Source: Cenococcum geophilum 1.58 (taxonomy: Eukaryota > Ascomycota > Dothideomycetes > Gloniales > Gloniaceae). Taken from it: a DNA stretch of 64,000 bases. Every line of letters starts with the position of its first letter. The first letter of the stretch is position 1. The notes under the pieces are model-generated. The model was not told the origin of the DNA and made no database searches. It saw nothing but the letters and a program-made list of their open reading frames with translations. The position numbers were made by a program, and so were the translations under genes. The stretch covers positions 2,084,002 to 2,148,001 of the forward strand of contig KV748204.1 of assembly GCA_001692895.1 (NCBI GenBank), read 5' to 3'. Of the stretch, positions 26,158 to 36,760 are shown in pieces.

Positions 26158-26272
26158 CTGGCAATTTTGGCAATTTGTGGCAATTTGTGGCAATTTACAG
26201 CAATTTGCACAGGCTACTTATACATTTGTAGCAAATTGCTGCAAATCGCCGCAAATTGCCAAAATCGCGACT
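26158..26272. repeat. Imperfect inverted repeat of GGCAATTTG units
   Basis: The left arm (26161-26206) holds five GGCAATTTG-type units. The right arm (26226-26270) holds the reverse complement units CAAATTGCCGC, and the arms are separated by about 20 bp. The structure could fold into a long hairpin. The motif is the same as at 2165-2340, and a poly-T/A run next to GGAAAT lies near both, suggesting the two sites are ends of one element family. Confidence 0.6.
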
Positions 26273-26419
26273 TACGCTGGTTTTGCAGACCCCGATTTTC
26301 GCTTGCGATAACGTGCCTAAAAAAAAATTTCCTGATGTATACGCGACGGAATTAGCTTTATAAGTCCTTTATATATATACTAAATTATTTTAATAAAGTA
26401 GACGTTTTTAATCTAGTAG

Positions 26420-27143
26420 TATGCAATATAGTAGTATATAAGCTAGCGAATTAGTAAAAGCTTAAAGGCTTTAAACTAAATATTCCAGATATACTCCTAC
26501 TGCTTAGCATACTACTTAATTATTCCTTTAGGCTTAATCGGATTGCCTTTATTATTAATTTAGTAAGTTTGTTTCTAGTAGCTAAGAATAGTAAAATTGC
26601 TGTTAAGCGCTAATTATAATTAGTAAATAGGCAGTATATAGAGTAGAGTTTCTTACTAAGCGGCTTATATATAGTATCCTTCTTCTTGTCTAAGCATTTA
26701 CAGCAGTAGTAGTATTTAACTCCTATAGTCTTATAAATAATTACAAAGCCTTTTCCGTTACCCTATATATACGATAACTTTTTTTTACTACGCTTTTAGC
26801 CAGCGATTTTATTAGTTCTTTAGTACTACTACCTAAAAAGCTTAATTTGTTTTAGCTTATCCGCCAAGCATAATAGTAGAGGCTCTAGCTCGGATTTAGA
26901 TTTAGATTTGTAATAGGTAAAAGACTCTAGATTAGTTATATTTATAGTTATCTTTAGGCGCTTCCATTTTCTACCATTAGAGGCTTTACTAATGCGCCTT
27001 TTAGGAATAGTAGGAGCCTTGCCCGCATAACTGCTACTAGCATAGCTACTACTACCTTTACGCAATAATTGGCTAGTGATATTAATAAAGCTATCTATAG
27101 GATTAACAGTATTAAATAAGGAGGGTAGTAATGTAGGTAGCAA
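26420..27143 (-). pseudogene. Unidentified protein remnant with Cys pair
   Basis: The minus strand has a 104-codon open stretch from 27143 (start MLPTLLPSLFNTVNPIDSF) to 26829. It is Ser/Lys-rich in the middle (KRRISKASNGRKWKRLK). After one stop and a frame change it continues as KELIKSLAKSVVKKSYRIYR and then GVKYYYCCKCLDKKKDTIY. The Cys cluster could be a metal site, but no family was recognised. Stops are fewer than in the transposon remnants nearby, yet the frame is broken at least twice. The upstream end overlaps a 26-bp tandem repeat. Confidence 0.35.
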
Positions 27144-27297
27144 TAAGGACGACGCGATAAGGGTAGTAATAAGAATAACGCAATAAGGGCAGTAGTAAGG
27201 ACAACGCGATAAGGGCAGTAATAAGGATGACGCGATGAGGGCAGTAGTAAGGATAACGCGATAAGGGCAGTAATAAGGGTGACGTAATAAGGGCGAG
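27142..27297. repeat. 26-bp tandem repeat, six copies
   Basis: Six units of the form AATAAGGACGACGCGATAAG plus GGCAGT run from 27142, 27168, 27194, 27220, 27246 and 27272. Units differ by transitions (C/T, G/A). Since 26 is not a multiple of three, the open minus-strand frame across it reads each unit in a changing frame and is not evidence of coding. Confidence 0.9.
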
Positions 27298-27805
27298 GAT
27301 TAACCACCACGGATTAATCCGCTTATCTATAAAGCTTTAGCGGATTAATTAGATATTGCTATACTATAAAACGATCCTTAGTATACGGCTTAATAATTAT
27401 ATAGCGAATTATAATGGATTTAATAGGATTAGCTCTCTATAGTGGCGTTTGCCCCTACCTAAATCCTTACTACTAAGGTTCTATATTAATCTAGATCTAG
27501 TTTTATTAGTTACTTAGTTACCGCTAAAGCTTTAAAACTAATCTAGATTAAGCCAATTAAAGCTCCGAACCGGTTAAGGATTTAATTATTAGAAAACCGA
27601 ACTAGACTAAATAATGAACTAAACCAGTTGCATCACTGCAGCTAGGGGATGCGGTACCTGTGTGTTTAGGAATGCGTAATTCTGTGAGTTTTGGAGACAA
27701 GTCAGGCCGTTTCCTGTCCAGGGGGGTTGCCCTTGTTCCCCTCGAATCATTAAATCATCCACTTTATCAAATATCGTCCAACTTCTTCAATTTAACGCGT
27801 ATATA
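27298..27805. other. RIP-affected spacer then short stretch without RIP
   Basis: 27298-27640 is TA-rich with no recognised gene. 27641-27805 has balanced composition with no RIP signature and leads into the inverted-repeat element. The 106-codon plus frame at 27660-27980 crosses the element boundary and is not credible as a gene. Confidence 0.5.
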
Positions 27806-28158
27806 TAACGTGAGCGATAGGGTTATGACGGTCGGCATAGTTATGACGGTCGGCTACTACCGCCTTCCTAATTGGGCTTACTGCGAGAATGGTTTGGAAC
27901 ACCAAAATACTGCCCCTTTTAGCGAGTGCACCACCCTTTGGCGAGCGCTCCAAAATTTTAAATTCAGTACGCGCATCTAATCTCACTTAGTCGCCACCAA
28001 CCGTACATAAGTAATTATAGCAAACAACGAACGTGAGTGATAGGGTTATGACAGTCGGTATAGTTATGGAAGTTCTTAACAAATTTCGTTTGTGCGCAGT
28101 TTTGATGTTCCAAACCGTCATAACTATGCCGACCGTCATAACCCTATCGCTCACGTTA
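27806..28158. mobile_element. 353-bp MITE-like element with perfect 45-bp terminal inverted repeats
   Basis: The left end 27806-27850 and the right end 28114-28158 are perfect inverted copies over 45 bp, starting TAACGTGAGCGATAGGG. The dinucleotide TA at both outer ends could be the target duplication of a Tc1/mariner-type MITE. A third, partly mutated copy of the terminal sequence lies inside at about 28029-28071 in the orientation of the left end, with changes only of the C-to-T or G-to-A kind (GTGAGTGATAGGG, GACAGTCGG). No coding capacity is present. Apart from that third copy the element is not visibly affected by RIP. Confidence 0.85.
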
Positions 28159-28379
28159 TCGGGTGATTGAATATATATTATTATTATTATTATTATTATT
28201 ATTGACTCTTTCAGTGTGTCCAACAGTCAGCTTAGCTGCGAGCTCGAGAAAAATAGCTGACTGACTGCGTCAATTGGATCGCTCGCTGTCCGCTGACTGT
28301 TGGATAACGTACGCTGACTGTCAAGCTGTCAACTAGCTGTCCCGATTAGGAAATTAGTATAAACTTTATGGTATTTTAT
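28159..28379. repeat. ATT microsatellite and CTGACTG-rich inverted repeat
   Basis: About ten ATT triplets lie at 28171-28203. Then TCCAACAGTCAGC (28219-28231) is inverted as GCTGACTGTTGGA (28292-28304), with further CTGACTG/AGCTGTC motifs to about 28345. It may be a tiny MITE or a transposon end. The composition is not RIP-like. Confidence 0.6.
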
Positions 28380-29110
28380 TGCGGTTTTTTAGCAGCACCC
28401 CCCTATATATAAATATTAATATTACCTAATTAAATTTTAGCCTTAATTTACCTAATATAGTATTTAAATATAGCTAAATTCATCCTATATACCTATAGGG
28501 GCTTAAAAAGATAAGTAAAATAGTTAGTAGTAAAGGCTCCGGAGGCTCTATTTCTATATTAGATTTAATTAAATATAAAGCTCTTTTTAATATATCCTAC
28601 TAATCCGGCTTTACTGCCTCTATAGTTAGCTTATAGCTAGTAAAATTAATATTTAAGCTTATTAACTAGGGTATAGTTTAAGCTCTACTAGAGTTAATAT
28701 AGTTAATTAAACTACTGGATTATCCCATTAATAGGAAATATATATATATAGTTTTAACTAGCTAGAGGCTCTTATAGTATAGAATTATCTTAATCGTCTA
28801 ATTTAGTATTATTATTAATTAAAAAGGGGAGAAAGTAATTAATTTATAAACCCTACGCAGTACCAAAGAAGTTAAGTAATATATAGATTATAAATTTAAT
28901 AAAAAAGAAGTAGAGAAAAAAACTCTACTACTTAGCTAACGTATAAAATATTTTATATTTTATATAGATAATAAATTAGTAAAAATTTATATAAAAGAAT
29001 TGGTTTATAGCGCGTAATACAGATATTACGGAAAATACTTTATTTATTCTCACATATATAAGTATTTATATACTAGGAAATATCTTAGTACACGCCCTTA
29101 TTAAAATTAA
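28380..29110. other. RIP-affected AT-rich sequence, no gene seen
   Basis: Very TA-rich, beginning after a C7 tract. No domain, tandem repeat or inverted repeat was recognised up to the copia LTR. Confidence 0.5.
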
Positions 29111-29114
29111 TAAG

Positions 29115-29366
29115 TATTACTACTGTAGCTAAAAGTATTAGACACATCGTAAGGGCGGCTAAGGCGCTAGTGGTAAGCGAGCCAATGGCGATTTTCTATG
29201 CCGGGTATGGAAAATCGTAATTGGTTAACAGAGGTCACAGGAGAACACGCGACAAGCCTTACCTCTTACGACGCGTAGATCTTAGAGAATTAATCATCTA
29301 TCTATAACACCGCATAGTACATATTATTATAATATATATATTCTACACATTATAAAAGTTATACTA
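29115..29366 (+). repeat. 5' LTR of the copia element
   Basis: About 250 bp nearly identical to 51320-51572, apart from C/T and G/A differences. A TATA-like CTATCTATAACACC lies near 29300 and a GC-rich part near 29145-29275 has escaped heavy mutation. The LTR probably begins at TGTAGCTA (29124); the ends could not be fixed because similarity extends a few bases on both sides and no clean target duplication was found. Confidence 0.65.
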
Positions 29367-29721
29367 ATACTAATTAGTAAGCGCGTATAGATTAGGAGAT
29401 ATATACTTACTTAGAAGACGTTTACGCTCCACCTTGCAAAGGCCCTATTTTAGTTAAAGAGAATTAAAGTACTCTAGATTTGGAAGATGTCTAACGCTCT
29501 ACCTTACCCGGAAATACCTTAAATCTACCCTAGATTTAAAAGACGTCTAATGCTCCACCTTAACTAGAGACAGACTACTATACCAGTAGTTAACGTAACC
29601 ACGTTAAGAACGCGACCACACTAAGAACGTAACCACCCTAACTACTACTTAAACTATCCCTTAAACGACCACTTAAACCATCCCCTAAACTATTCTACGC
29701 ATCTTCCTTATTTTTTTTAAG

Positions 29722-30918
29722 ATGGCTATACCTATAGACTAAAAGGCAGAAATAGAATAATAGAGGAACGGGATTAATATATAAATGGTAACTAGTAAAG
29801 ACCTTATAGACTTTATACTATTTAAGTTATAGAAATATAATAAGTATAAGTTAATAGATAATAGACTTTAATCCTCCTTTTAAGACAATTTTAAAACATT
29901 TAGTGTTAATATATTTTTAAAAGTAAATATATAGCACCTTTAAAGTATATATATCTTCCTATAACACAGAGGAGTATATATACGCATAAAGGAGAAACGC
30001 ATAATATATGCGCAACTCTTATTTAAATTAACCTAGGAAGAACGCTAATATTCTTAGACTTAAGAGAACTTAGATAAGGTATATAATAAGCTAAATAAAA
30101 ATAGGTTTTAGTTAAATAAAATTAATAATATACTTAAGCGCGGTCTTAACTATAAAGTATTATAAGACCTAACAGTTTATATAACCCTATTTTAACTATA
30201 ACAACTATTAAGTGTCTAGACTATAACCCTACTACTATCTAAAAGAACACTAGTAGGACCTTCACCGTATATAACCCCACGACCCTAAACCGCTCCCCTT
30301 CTATAGATGCTAACTATACTAAAATAGGGTAAAGAGATTTCTAACGCAGCAAAGATGTATATAGAGGAACTTAAATATAATAGTATAAATAGCAGCTTTA
30401 ATTATAAACTTACTATTTTCTATAATATCTATAACCGATTTAATATTCCATAAGGGGCTTACAATAAAGCTTTACTAATTATATTAATAGGTCTAGCCTT
30501 AAACTAGTACTTTAACAGTAGACTTAGTAATTTCTTATTTAAAGACGCTTATAGGTACCTTTGCAATTTCTTTAAAGGCCCTGGCTTAGAATATAAGAAC
30601 CTTAGTAAATAGAATATAATTTTATTAAGGATGATAATAGATAAGAATATAGACAAATTAACTAGTGATTGCCTCCAAATATTAATTAATATACTTTCCT
30701 AACTATAGTATAGCCTTACCCTAGAACTATAAACAACACTATTCCTAACTAATAAACTTATTACGTCTTACTAGGGAATTTACGTATACTAATTCGCTGT
30801 ATTAGACCCACCTTAAGAACTAGGCCCCCTTATTAATAAACTATAGTCCTTAATTACGGCTTATAAAAAACAGAACCTAAAGTAAGCTTAAACTTAAGCT
30901 TACTATATAGATCGTTAG
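29722..30918 (+). pseudogene. copia gag remnant
   Basis: Starts at an ATG (MAIPID) about 350 bp after the LTR, following a Thr/Pro-coding-like leader with ACGTCTAA-type short repeats. Preserved pieces late in the frame are FKGPGLEYKNLSK, DCLQILINILS and TLFLTNKLITSY.GIYVY, which match gag proteins of fungal copia elements. Gag forms the virus-like particle. The frame has many stops and is then split by the LINE-like insertion at 30919. Confidence 0.6.
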
Positions 30919-31938
30919 GCCGTCGAAATCGGACCCTGCACCTATACGTGGTGACGGCTACGAACCTGGTCTTCGAAGTTCAGATCCAGAGCCAACGCAG
31001 AGACGTCGCATAGCGTGCGGACAGGACCTGTGGTGGTTGTAGGCGTTGAGGGCGGTGGTGAAAAATTTTCAGATGGTGAGATCTTGAAAACCACTACTGT
31101 TGGCTCTCTACAGTACGACGACTACTACATTCTCCTATCCAGGGCACCTGTACGATCCAACATGGATGCACAGTATTTGATATTACCCCCTGTCCCCCAG
31201 TAGAAAGCATCAATAACCTCATATTAATGAATAAGTAAACGTAAACGAACAAACGAACGAGCAAATATACGGCCCCTCTTAACCCCTAGGGCGATCGCCC
31301 GCGGAGCATGCGGTCACTTGCCGTACTGCTATAATACTACTAAAAGCGGCAGCTGGATAACCCCGTACGGTTTTCCTTATCTCCTCTTAACGGAGTGGTG
31401 CCCTTAGAGAGGGCCTAGTGACTGGGGCCTAGGCATAAAAGATACCCAGATACATATATATACATCCCACTTTTGTCTTTTAGTTTTAGGATAGTAGAAC
31501 GGATGAATCCCCCTTACGCCTTCGATAGGCCTTAGGGGGGGGGAAGGTATGGCGTATATGGTAATAGTTAATAAGAGATAGTATATAGGGGTGGTTAAGA
31601 TATGGGGCATAACTATAAGCACACAGTAATTGATCGGCAAGGCCTAGCTAGGACGTAGTGAACCCTAGCTTTAAATAAGCTAGAGAAGAAAGTAGTGGTT
31701 CCTAAGGAGTTCGAAATATCTAAGGAGGAGGACGAGCTGTAGGCCCGCAGGGCTGCTGCTTATGTAGGCATGGTAATTTGGGGTTTTTCATCCTACTGAG
31801 GTGGCTTATAGGGTTTTTCCTCCCCCCTAATAGCAAGGGGTTTTTTCTGTTAATATTACTTTCCCCTTATGTACGGAGTAGTCTGTGTGGGCCTAGATAG
31901 GATCCGTATTAGACGTTAATTAAAGAATCTACTACTAC
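30919..31938 (+). mobile_element. LINE-like insertion with 18-bp target duplication
   Basis: TACTATATAGATCGTTAG is found at 30901-30918 and again at 31939-31956, bracketing 1020 bp of mostly balanced composition inside the RIP-affected copia gag. A long, precise duplication together with a CTA/ACT triplet tail before the right copy (31928-31940) is the mark of target-primed reverse transcription by a non-LTR element. No reverse transcriptase domain was found, so it is a truncated or non-autonomous copy. The 62-codon frame at 31015-31203 (MRTGPVVVVGVEGGGEKF) has no recognised match. The first 350 bp show no RIP. Confidence 0.7.
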
Positions 31939-31956
31939 TACTATATAGATCGTTAG

Positions 31957-34560
31957 TACTTTAGAAGGGAGAATAACTATAATTAGTATTAAAACTATAA
32001 CTAATATTAAAACCNAACTTANNANNNAAACTATAACCGNGACCNCACCCGCCCNTATTTCTCTCTATATTATAAACTACGTTGCTTTATATATAATAAG
32101 GAAGGCTGCTAATTATAGAACTATACCTAAGAAGAATAAGAAGAGTCTAAAGCTAAGTTTAGAACCGCTAATAGAGATAAGTTTAGTAAATTCGACAACT
32201 AATTTAATAAACGACTTAATTAATATATTATGGACTACAAAGATAACGATATTAACTTAGAAGAAGAGCTTAAGGAAGCTTTTTAAGCACTAACTATTAA
32301 CACAAATTATAAGGCAACTGATAAGAACTCTTAACTAGACATTAACCACTTCTATACCTCTTTTAGCCAAATAGAATAGCATAAAGTAACTTCTATAGCT
32401 ACTACCCTAGCTAATAAAGCCTTTAGCTATTTAGTTATAACTATAGATAATATAATACCTCTTATAACTAACTAGGACCCCTTTACCTACAATATAACCA
32501 TATTTACGTCCCGCTATACTATAAACTACTTTATAGGTATAATAATTGATATAGGAGTATCTAAATAATTTATAGTAGGATATAGTTAATTCCTAGCATT
32601 CTAAAGACTTAATACTGGTATATAACTTAATACCACTATATAAGGTATAGTTAATGTATAATTCGGTATCGGATTAACCTTATTAATTAGATTAACTAAA
32701 GTAACTACCCTAATTGGCACAATCAAGTTTTATATTATTAAAGTTAATACTCTATTTTTGCTTTACCTGGTAGATATAGATTAACTATAAGTGTACTTTA
32801 ATAACCTAAAAAATATACTAATTACCCCTTAGAGNGAAGTACNAGTTATANNTNNCTTTAGCTATNNATTNCTCCTTTANAANANATNCCTNTNNAACTA
32901 CTTAACTATATTATTTAATTAAAACCCTTACTACTTAACTAACATTAAATTAAGACGACTACATCGTCGCTTCGGCCACCCTTTAGTTAAGCGTCTTGCA
33001 CGAATACTTAAACGCTTAGGGCATAACATTAATAGTAAGACTTTAGACTATCTTACACGTTACTACCACTATTATTAAAAACATAGAAAGTCGCCTAGTA
33101 GATTTAGATTTACCTTACATAATAATATTAATTTTAACTACTTAATTATGGTTAATATTATATATATTAATGGCACACCTCTACTATATATTATTAATAA
33201 AGGAATATAATTTTAAGCCGGTAGATAGCTGTAAAGCATTAGCGCTAAGTATATATAAAATGTACTATAAATGTGCTAGATTAACACATACCTAGGACCC
33301 CCTAATATTATTATATATAATATAAGCAAGAACTTTATAAGCAAAAAATTTAAACAATACGCTATAATACTCGGAATAGTTATAAAAGGCGTACCTATTA
33401 AAGCCCATAATTTAGTTAGAATAGTAAAACATTACTATAACCCCCTCCATTATATATACCATATTATTATTACGGAACTACCGGATATTAATAAAGATAT
33501 AGCTTTATAAATAGCTTTTAAAGCAATTAACGACTCTATAGGCCCTAATGGTCTTATACCTACCTTATTAGTATTTAGAGCTTACCTATATATAGTGGAA
33601 TCCAACGTACCTAATCCTATAGTTATAAAACGAGTAGTAGCTCTTAAAAAGGCTATAGAAGAAGTTAAGAAGCTTAGAGTTAAGCGCTAAGTAGTAGATG
33701 CCCTTAATATACGTAACGGACCTAAAATAACCGCGATTTATAACCTACCGCTTAACTTACCTATATTAGTATAGAGAGAAGGACCTACGGGCCAACCTAG
33801 CTACTAGTCTGGTCCGTATAACCTACTTAGTATTAAAAATAAGACCTATACTATATAACTTCCCTACGGACCCACTAACTTCTATAGCACAGTTATTAAA
33901 CTATATATAGTAAACCCTAAAATTACAGAAGATACGTAACTAGAAGATAATAATATTAAACTACCTTTACCTTAAACCGAGCCTAAACCTTAACCTTAAA
34001 CTAAGCCTAGACCTTAACCCGTTAAACGCGGAAGAGGTAAACTACGTAAGTACTCTATTAAAGTAAATACCGTGAATATCTTAATTTATCTATAGGATAA
34101 GGATAATAATTAACTTATAAATCCTAATTAGTTTACAGTATTACGCTAGAAGGAGATTAAGGGATTGCTTAAGAAAGGAGTTTTTAAATTAGTTAACCCT
34201 AAGGATATACCACAAGGCAATAGAGTATTTAACTCTAGATTTATTAATAAGATTAAGAACCCCAGCACTAATAAAGCCTTTAAGAAGTTAAGACTAGTTA
34301 TATAGGCCTATAACAACCTAAAGAAAGACCTTGTACTAACCTAATTACCTACAATTTAACGAGTTAGCCAACGCCTTATTCTTTACATTACAGCTATAAC
34401 TTAGAATAATAGTATATATCTCTACTTGCGAGACATTTTATAGGCCTATATACAATTAACTACGAAACTAAACCAAGACTTTTATATTAAAGCACCTCTT
34501 AAACTTAGTACAGCACTTAGAGTCTTATAAGGCATAATTTTAAAGGTCGTTAGACCTTTA
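31957..34560 (+). pseudogene. copia polyprotein part 1: protease, integrase, reverse transcriptase start
   Basis: In order: the decayed aspartic protease region near 32540-32800 (GVSK, VQFGIGLTLLIRLTK, YFNNLKNIL). Then the pre-integrase motif RRFGHPLVKRLARIL at 32964-33010. Then the integrase core with NHxH-like and DDE remnants and a Pro/Lys-rich linker near 33970-34020. Then the copia RT fingers (EIKGLLKKGVFKLVNPKDIP near 34150; YLYLRDIL.AYIQLTTKLN near 34415-34470; FYIKAPLKLS near 34480). Clusters of ambiguous bases occur at 32016-32056 and 32835-32900. Stops are frequent. Confidence 0.8.
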
Positions 34561-34702
34561 TCCCTTGCAACGTCAATTTGGGTCCTTAGGTTATCGATAA
34601 GAACCAACTAATTAGATTGGCTGAATTTGGTGCCCGTACTCAGAAATATTGTGGTGTTTCTGCACGGACCACGTACTCTAAGGACCCTAACGTTGCAAGG
34701 GA
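34561..34702. mobile_element. 142-bp MITE in the copia reverse transcriptase
   Basis: Ends are perfect inverted repeats: TCCCTTGCAACGT at 34561 and ACGTTGCAAGGGA-type at 34702, with GGTCCTTAG repeated further in on both sides. TA flanks each end. The element is GC-balanced and unmutated inside a heavily RIP-affected host. Deleting exactly these 142 bp gives the in-frame copia motif PLYGIPKAG, so there is no net target duplication by this reading. Confidence 0.85.
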
Positions 34703-35219
34703 TACGGTATTCCTAAGGCAGGCAATTATTGGTTTAAGACTTACTATAACTACTATATTAAAGAACTAAACATAAGCCAATTCACTTATAACCCCTGCCT
34801 ACTTTACCTTAATAATACTATAAGTTTTGGAATAGTTGGTTTACAGACTAATAATACCCTCTTACTAGCTAACTTAGTTTTTATAGCTTCAAAACAGGAG
34901 AATATTAAAAAAGCTAAGTTCCTAACTAAAAAACGTAAGTAACTTATACCGGAATACCTAATTAAGTTCAACAGAGGTATTGTCTAATAACAGGATTATA
35001 TAATCACGCTTATATAAGAGCGCTAATGCTAAAACTTAACCCTTATTAATATTAAGGAAGCTACTACAATAACTAGTTCTAGAGGCACTATTTGTATAGT
35101 ACTTATACCTAAGGACTAATATATCGCCTAACAAGTAAGAGGAGCTTATATTGCGTCCGTATGCTAGCCTAAAACTTCTTTTAATTTATCCTACGCTGCT
35201 TAGGTAATTAACCCTAATA
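34703..35219 (+). pseudogene. copia polyprotein part 2: end of reverse transcriptase, linker
   Basis: Continues directly from the pre-MITE frame: GIPKAGNYWFKTYYN, then FTYNPCLLYLNNT, then FGIVGLQTNNTLLLANLVF, which are C-terminal copia RT motifs. Next come FLTKKRK and the linker to RNase H (VRGAYIASVCQPKTSFNLSY near 35140-35200). It is cut at TAATA by the gypsy element and continues at 43261. Confidence 0.8.
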
Positions 35220-35640
35220 TGTTACAAACGCTTTAAGTACAATGTTATAACTACTTAGAGAGGAGTTAGAAGAAGCTAGTTAGTTAATATAAGCACGGTC
35301 CAGGATAGAACCCGTAGAACCATATAATAAGAAATAGTAAGCAAAGTCACGTAATGTAATCTGTGTAATCTATATAATCTATAAGATCTATAATAGAGCG
35401 AATAGAGTAGATAGAGCAGATAGAGCAACGACTTTCTTAGGAGTACGGTTGTGTATTTAAGGACCCTTAGTCCCTACCTAAATAGTTCCTTCCTTATAGT
35501 AATTCTTAAAATATAATTAGAGTTAATCTATTAGGCAACTACTCTACTAGTTATTATTACGTTATTAACTTATTTATAATACCTATATACCTAGCCTATT
35601 AATAAGTCTACCATAGTTCCTACTATAAGGCTTTGTTATA
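35220..35640 (+). repeat. 5' LTR of gypsy element 1
   Basis: 421 bp, starting TGTTACAAACGC and ending CTTTGTTATA. The outer part keeps C/G bases (AAGCACGGTCCAGG) that are T/A in the 3' copy, while the inner end is mutated. Confidence 0.95.
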
Positions 35641-35819
35641 TAATTACTACCATAGTTACGGTTTTAATAAGTTAAATAATATACCACTAAAAGCAGTTAC
35701 TATAACGCTATTAACGGTGGCAACTACTTTAAGATTAGGTAATAACACTAGTATAGTAAACACTAACTTATAATAACTTATGACAGTAGGATAGTTATAA
35801 GAGATAGTTAATTAACTAA

Positions 35820-36760
35820 TAGGGGATAATACGATACTTAAAAATAGGATTAATAGGATAGAAGCAGTAAAGATTAAGCTACTATTAATTAAGAGATTTT
35901 TAGAAAAAAATTAAAGTTTAAAGGATTCCTTACGTAAATATACTTTAAGGTTTTATAAAAAGGAGCTAAGCTACTAATACCTATGGATTAAGTAGCGTAT
36001 ATAGGATTATTCTTATTAAAAAGAGTACTTAAATAGTTTAAGTCTTACCTTATAGAGATATAAGTAAATAGAATAACAACTATAAACTAAGAGGTATAGT
36101 TTATGTTCTTAAGCTAGGGCGGATTTATAGAGCGACTTATATAAATGTTTAAAGATTTAAAAGTAATAACTATAGTAAAAAGAAAACTCTAAAACATTAT
36201 ATAATAAACTTTAGTAATTAAGATATAACGCAGTTCTAAACGCTAGTAATATAAGTTAAGTGGAATAATAAGGCGCTTATAGCATAGTATAAATAGGGAC
36301 TTAAGGTTAAAGTCTAGGACGTAATTATCCTAATAGAAGATATAGATACCCTAAGGGAACTAATAGATTAAGTAATAAAGATTAATAATAGGATCTACCA
36401 AGGGGAATAGGTTAAGAAGGGCTAGGATAGAGTTCTATAGTTATATAAGATATAAAGTATATAACAACCTAAGCTAAATTAGAAAATATAGTATAGCGTA
36501 GAGCTAATAGACTTAAGTAGTACTAAAGAAACCTATAAAAGATGGAGTAAGAAACTATAGAAACCTAAAAATTAAGAATTAAGTAATTATAGGACTAGGG
36601 AGTATAGGCTAAACTAAGGATCTTAGTAGTAGAAGATATTTAAGCGGACTCTATAATAAAAGCAATAGTTTAAAAATAGAGCTTATATAAATTGCGGAAA
36701 ATAGGGTTGTTTTATTAGAGACTATAGAGGTAGTTAGAATTATTATGTAGTAAAGGGAAC
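35820..36760 (+). pseudogene. gypsy element 1 gag with zinc knuckle
   Basis: A Lys/Glu-rich decayed gag frame ends in a CCHC zinc knuckle remnant near 36685-36740, readable as YINCGK.GCFIRDYRG. The first and last Cys and the His have been changed by transitions. Gag packages element RNA. The stretch from 36760 to about 38800 between gag and protease is Lys/Glu/Gln-rich and decayed with no named domain. Confidence 0.6.

Noticed and set aside
27660-27980. 106-codon frame over the MITE
   Set aside because: It crosses the element boundary and includes the terminal inverted repeat, so it cannot be one gene.
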